DNA of 64,000 bases from JAPLDB01 sp038230515 (GTDB lineage: Bacteria; Bacteroidota; Bacteroidia; AKYH767-A; 2013-40CM-41-45). The translations under genes and the position numbers were made by a program. Below are positions 63,454 to 64,000 of this stretch, one piece after another (position 1 is the first letter of the stretch; each line of letters begins with the position of its first letter). The notes under the pieces were generated by a model. That model was not told the origin of the DNA. It made no database searches and was given only the letters and a program-made list of their open reading frames with translations. Where the stretch lies: assembly GCA_038230515.1 (NCBI GenBank), contig JBBRND010000009.1, forward strand, positions 62,001 through 126,000. Reading direction: 5' to 3'.

Positions 63454-64000
63454 ACTGTACTTTCTTTTAATTCTAAAGCAGCATTAACAATGCTTTGTGC
63501 TTCTTCAATGATTTGCTTCAAATTGGTTTTTCCGAGAAAACTTTCTGCATAGATTTTATAAATGTCCTCTGTTCCGGAAGGGCGCGCTGCAAACCATGCA
63601 TTTTCTGTAATTACTTTTACACCGCCTATCGGGGCATCGTTTGCAGGAGCATTGGTAAGGATGTTATTAATTTCTTCTCCAGCCAGTTCCTTGTTTTTAA
63701 TTTGTGCAGCCGAAAGCTTTTTTAATTTTTCTTTTTGGTGAGGTGTTGCACTTGCTTCTATGCGGTCATAAAAAGGTTCGCCAAATTCGTGTGTCAGTTC
63801 TTTATAGATTACACCCGGATCCCGACCAAGTTTTGCAGTAATCTCTGCCGAAAGCAAAGCAGGTATAAAACCATCTTTATCAGTTGTCCATACAGATCCA
63901 TCTAATCTTGAAAATGATGCGCCTGCGCTTTCTTCTCCGCCAAAACAAAGGGATGAATCAAGGAGACCTTTTACGAACCATTTGAATCCGACCGGCACTT
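63450..64000 (-). CDS. pgm: Phosphoglucomutase, C-terminal part (runs off the window)
   Basis: About 183 C-terminal residues. They begin PVGFKWFVKGLLD and continue CFGGEESAGASFSRLDGSVWTTDKDG (the sugar-specificity loop region) and end with FAARPSGTEDIYKIYAES, the phosphate-binding loop of alpha-D-phosphohexomutases. The wording of these motifs matches the E. coli Pgm type. The 5' part lies beyond the window edge. It converts glucose 6-phosphate to glucose 1-phosphate, the precursor of UDP-glucose used by the downstream glucan synthase. Confidence 0.92.
   Translation of the reverse strand, partial: VPVGFKWFVKGLLDSSLCFGGEESAGASFSRLDGSVWTTDKDGFIPALLSAEITAKLGRDPGVIYKELTHEFGEPFYDRIEASATPHQKEKLKKLSAAQIKNKELAGEEINNILTNAPANDAPIGGVKVITENAWFAARPSGTEDIYKIYAESFLGKTNLKQIIEEAQSIVNAALELKESTV

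Overview
The window looks like a chromosome segment from a member of the Bacteroidota. Six large secreted proteins end in C-terminal sorting domains of the type IX secretion system (SLYPNPA / NPVA-type motifs followed by a GIY-type strand). There is also a kynU-kmo pair, a MutL-rhomboid-rhomboid-EEP cluster, and BT4734/VirE_N and WYL families of the Bacteroidota type. I cannot name the genus. No rRNA, tRNA or CRISPR array was seen.

Layout. 1-6.3 kb: housekeeping genes, with a UbiA-like prenyltransferase, a small helical-repeat protein, kynureninase and kynurenine 3-monooxygenase in a tight + strand run, then the ribosome-assembly GTPase Der. 6.3-24 kb: a region of very large secreted T9SS cargo proteins built of internal repeats (kelch/galactose-oxidase-like, ELWxTDGT repeats, GGxxxxGVLFSFD repeats, DGDVxGxH repeats, BNR/sortilin-like repeats). 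It is interspersed with a membrane protein flanked by 29-bp direct repeats, an SDR oxidoreductase and two unrelated minisatellites that share a 21-bp unit. 24-32.5 kb: core genes (TonB-like protein, EEP nuclease-fold protein, two rhomboids, MutL, class II amidotransferase, MsrA, PD40/TolB-like lipoprotein).

32.6-49.4 kb is an accessory island. On its left edge a comM (yifB) gene is frameshifted and cut at a conserved motif, next to a large serine recombinase reading towards it. The cargo follows: a C5 cytosine methyltransferase overlapping a ParB-like protein, small unknown genes and a broken BT4734-type primase. Next comes a complete comM copy in inverted orientation, about 10 percent different in DNA from the broken copy but with an identical 49-bp upstream box. 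Beyond it lie an HTH protein, three different PD-(D/E)XK nuclease-like proteins, a WYL regulator, a coiled-coil protein, a tyrosine recombinase and unknown genes, ending in two strong inverted repeats. At least six genes in this island are broken by a single frameshift or stop, while the flanking core genes are intact.

49.4-64 kb: a minus-strand block joining phosphate and glucan metabolism. It holds phosphoglucomutase, a 2,906-residue cyclic-beta-glucan-synthase-like protein (GT84 plus GH94), a PPK2 polyphosphate kinase, an M90 (MtfA-like) peptidase, a PiT phosphate transporter with its DUF47/PhoU-like partner, a small helical protein and a tandem universal stress protein.

The best candidates for something new are the comM disruption-plus-replacement arrangement and the compact triple-nuclease/WYL locus at 43.3-46.3 kb.
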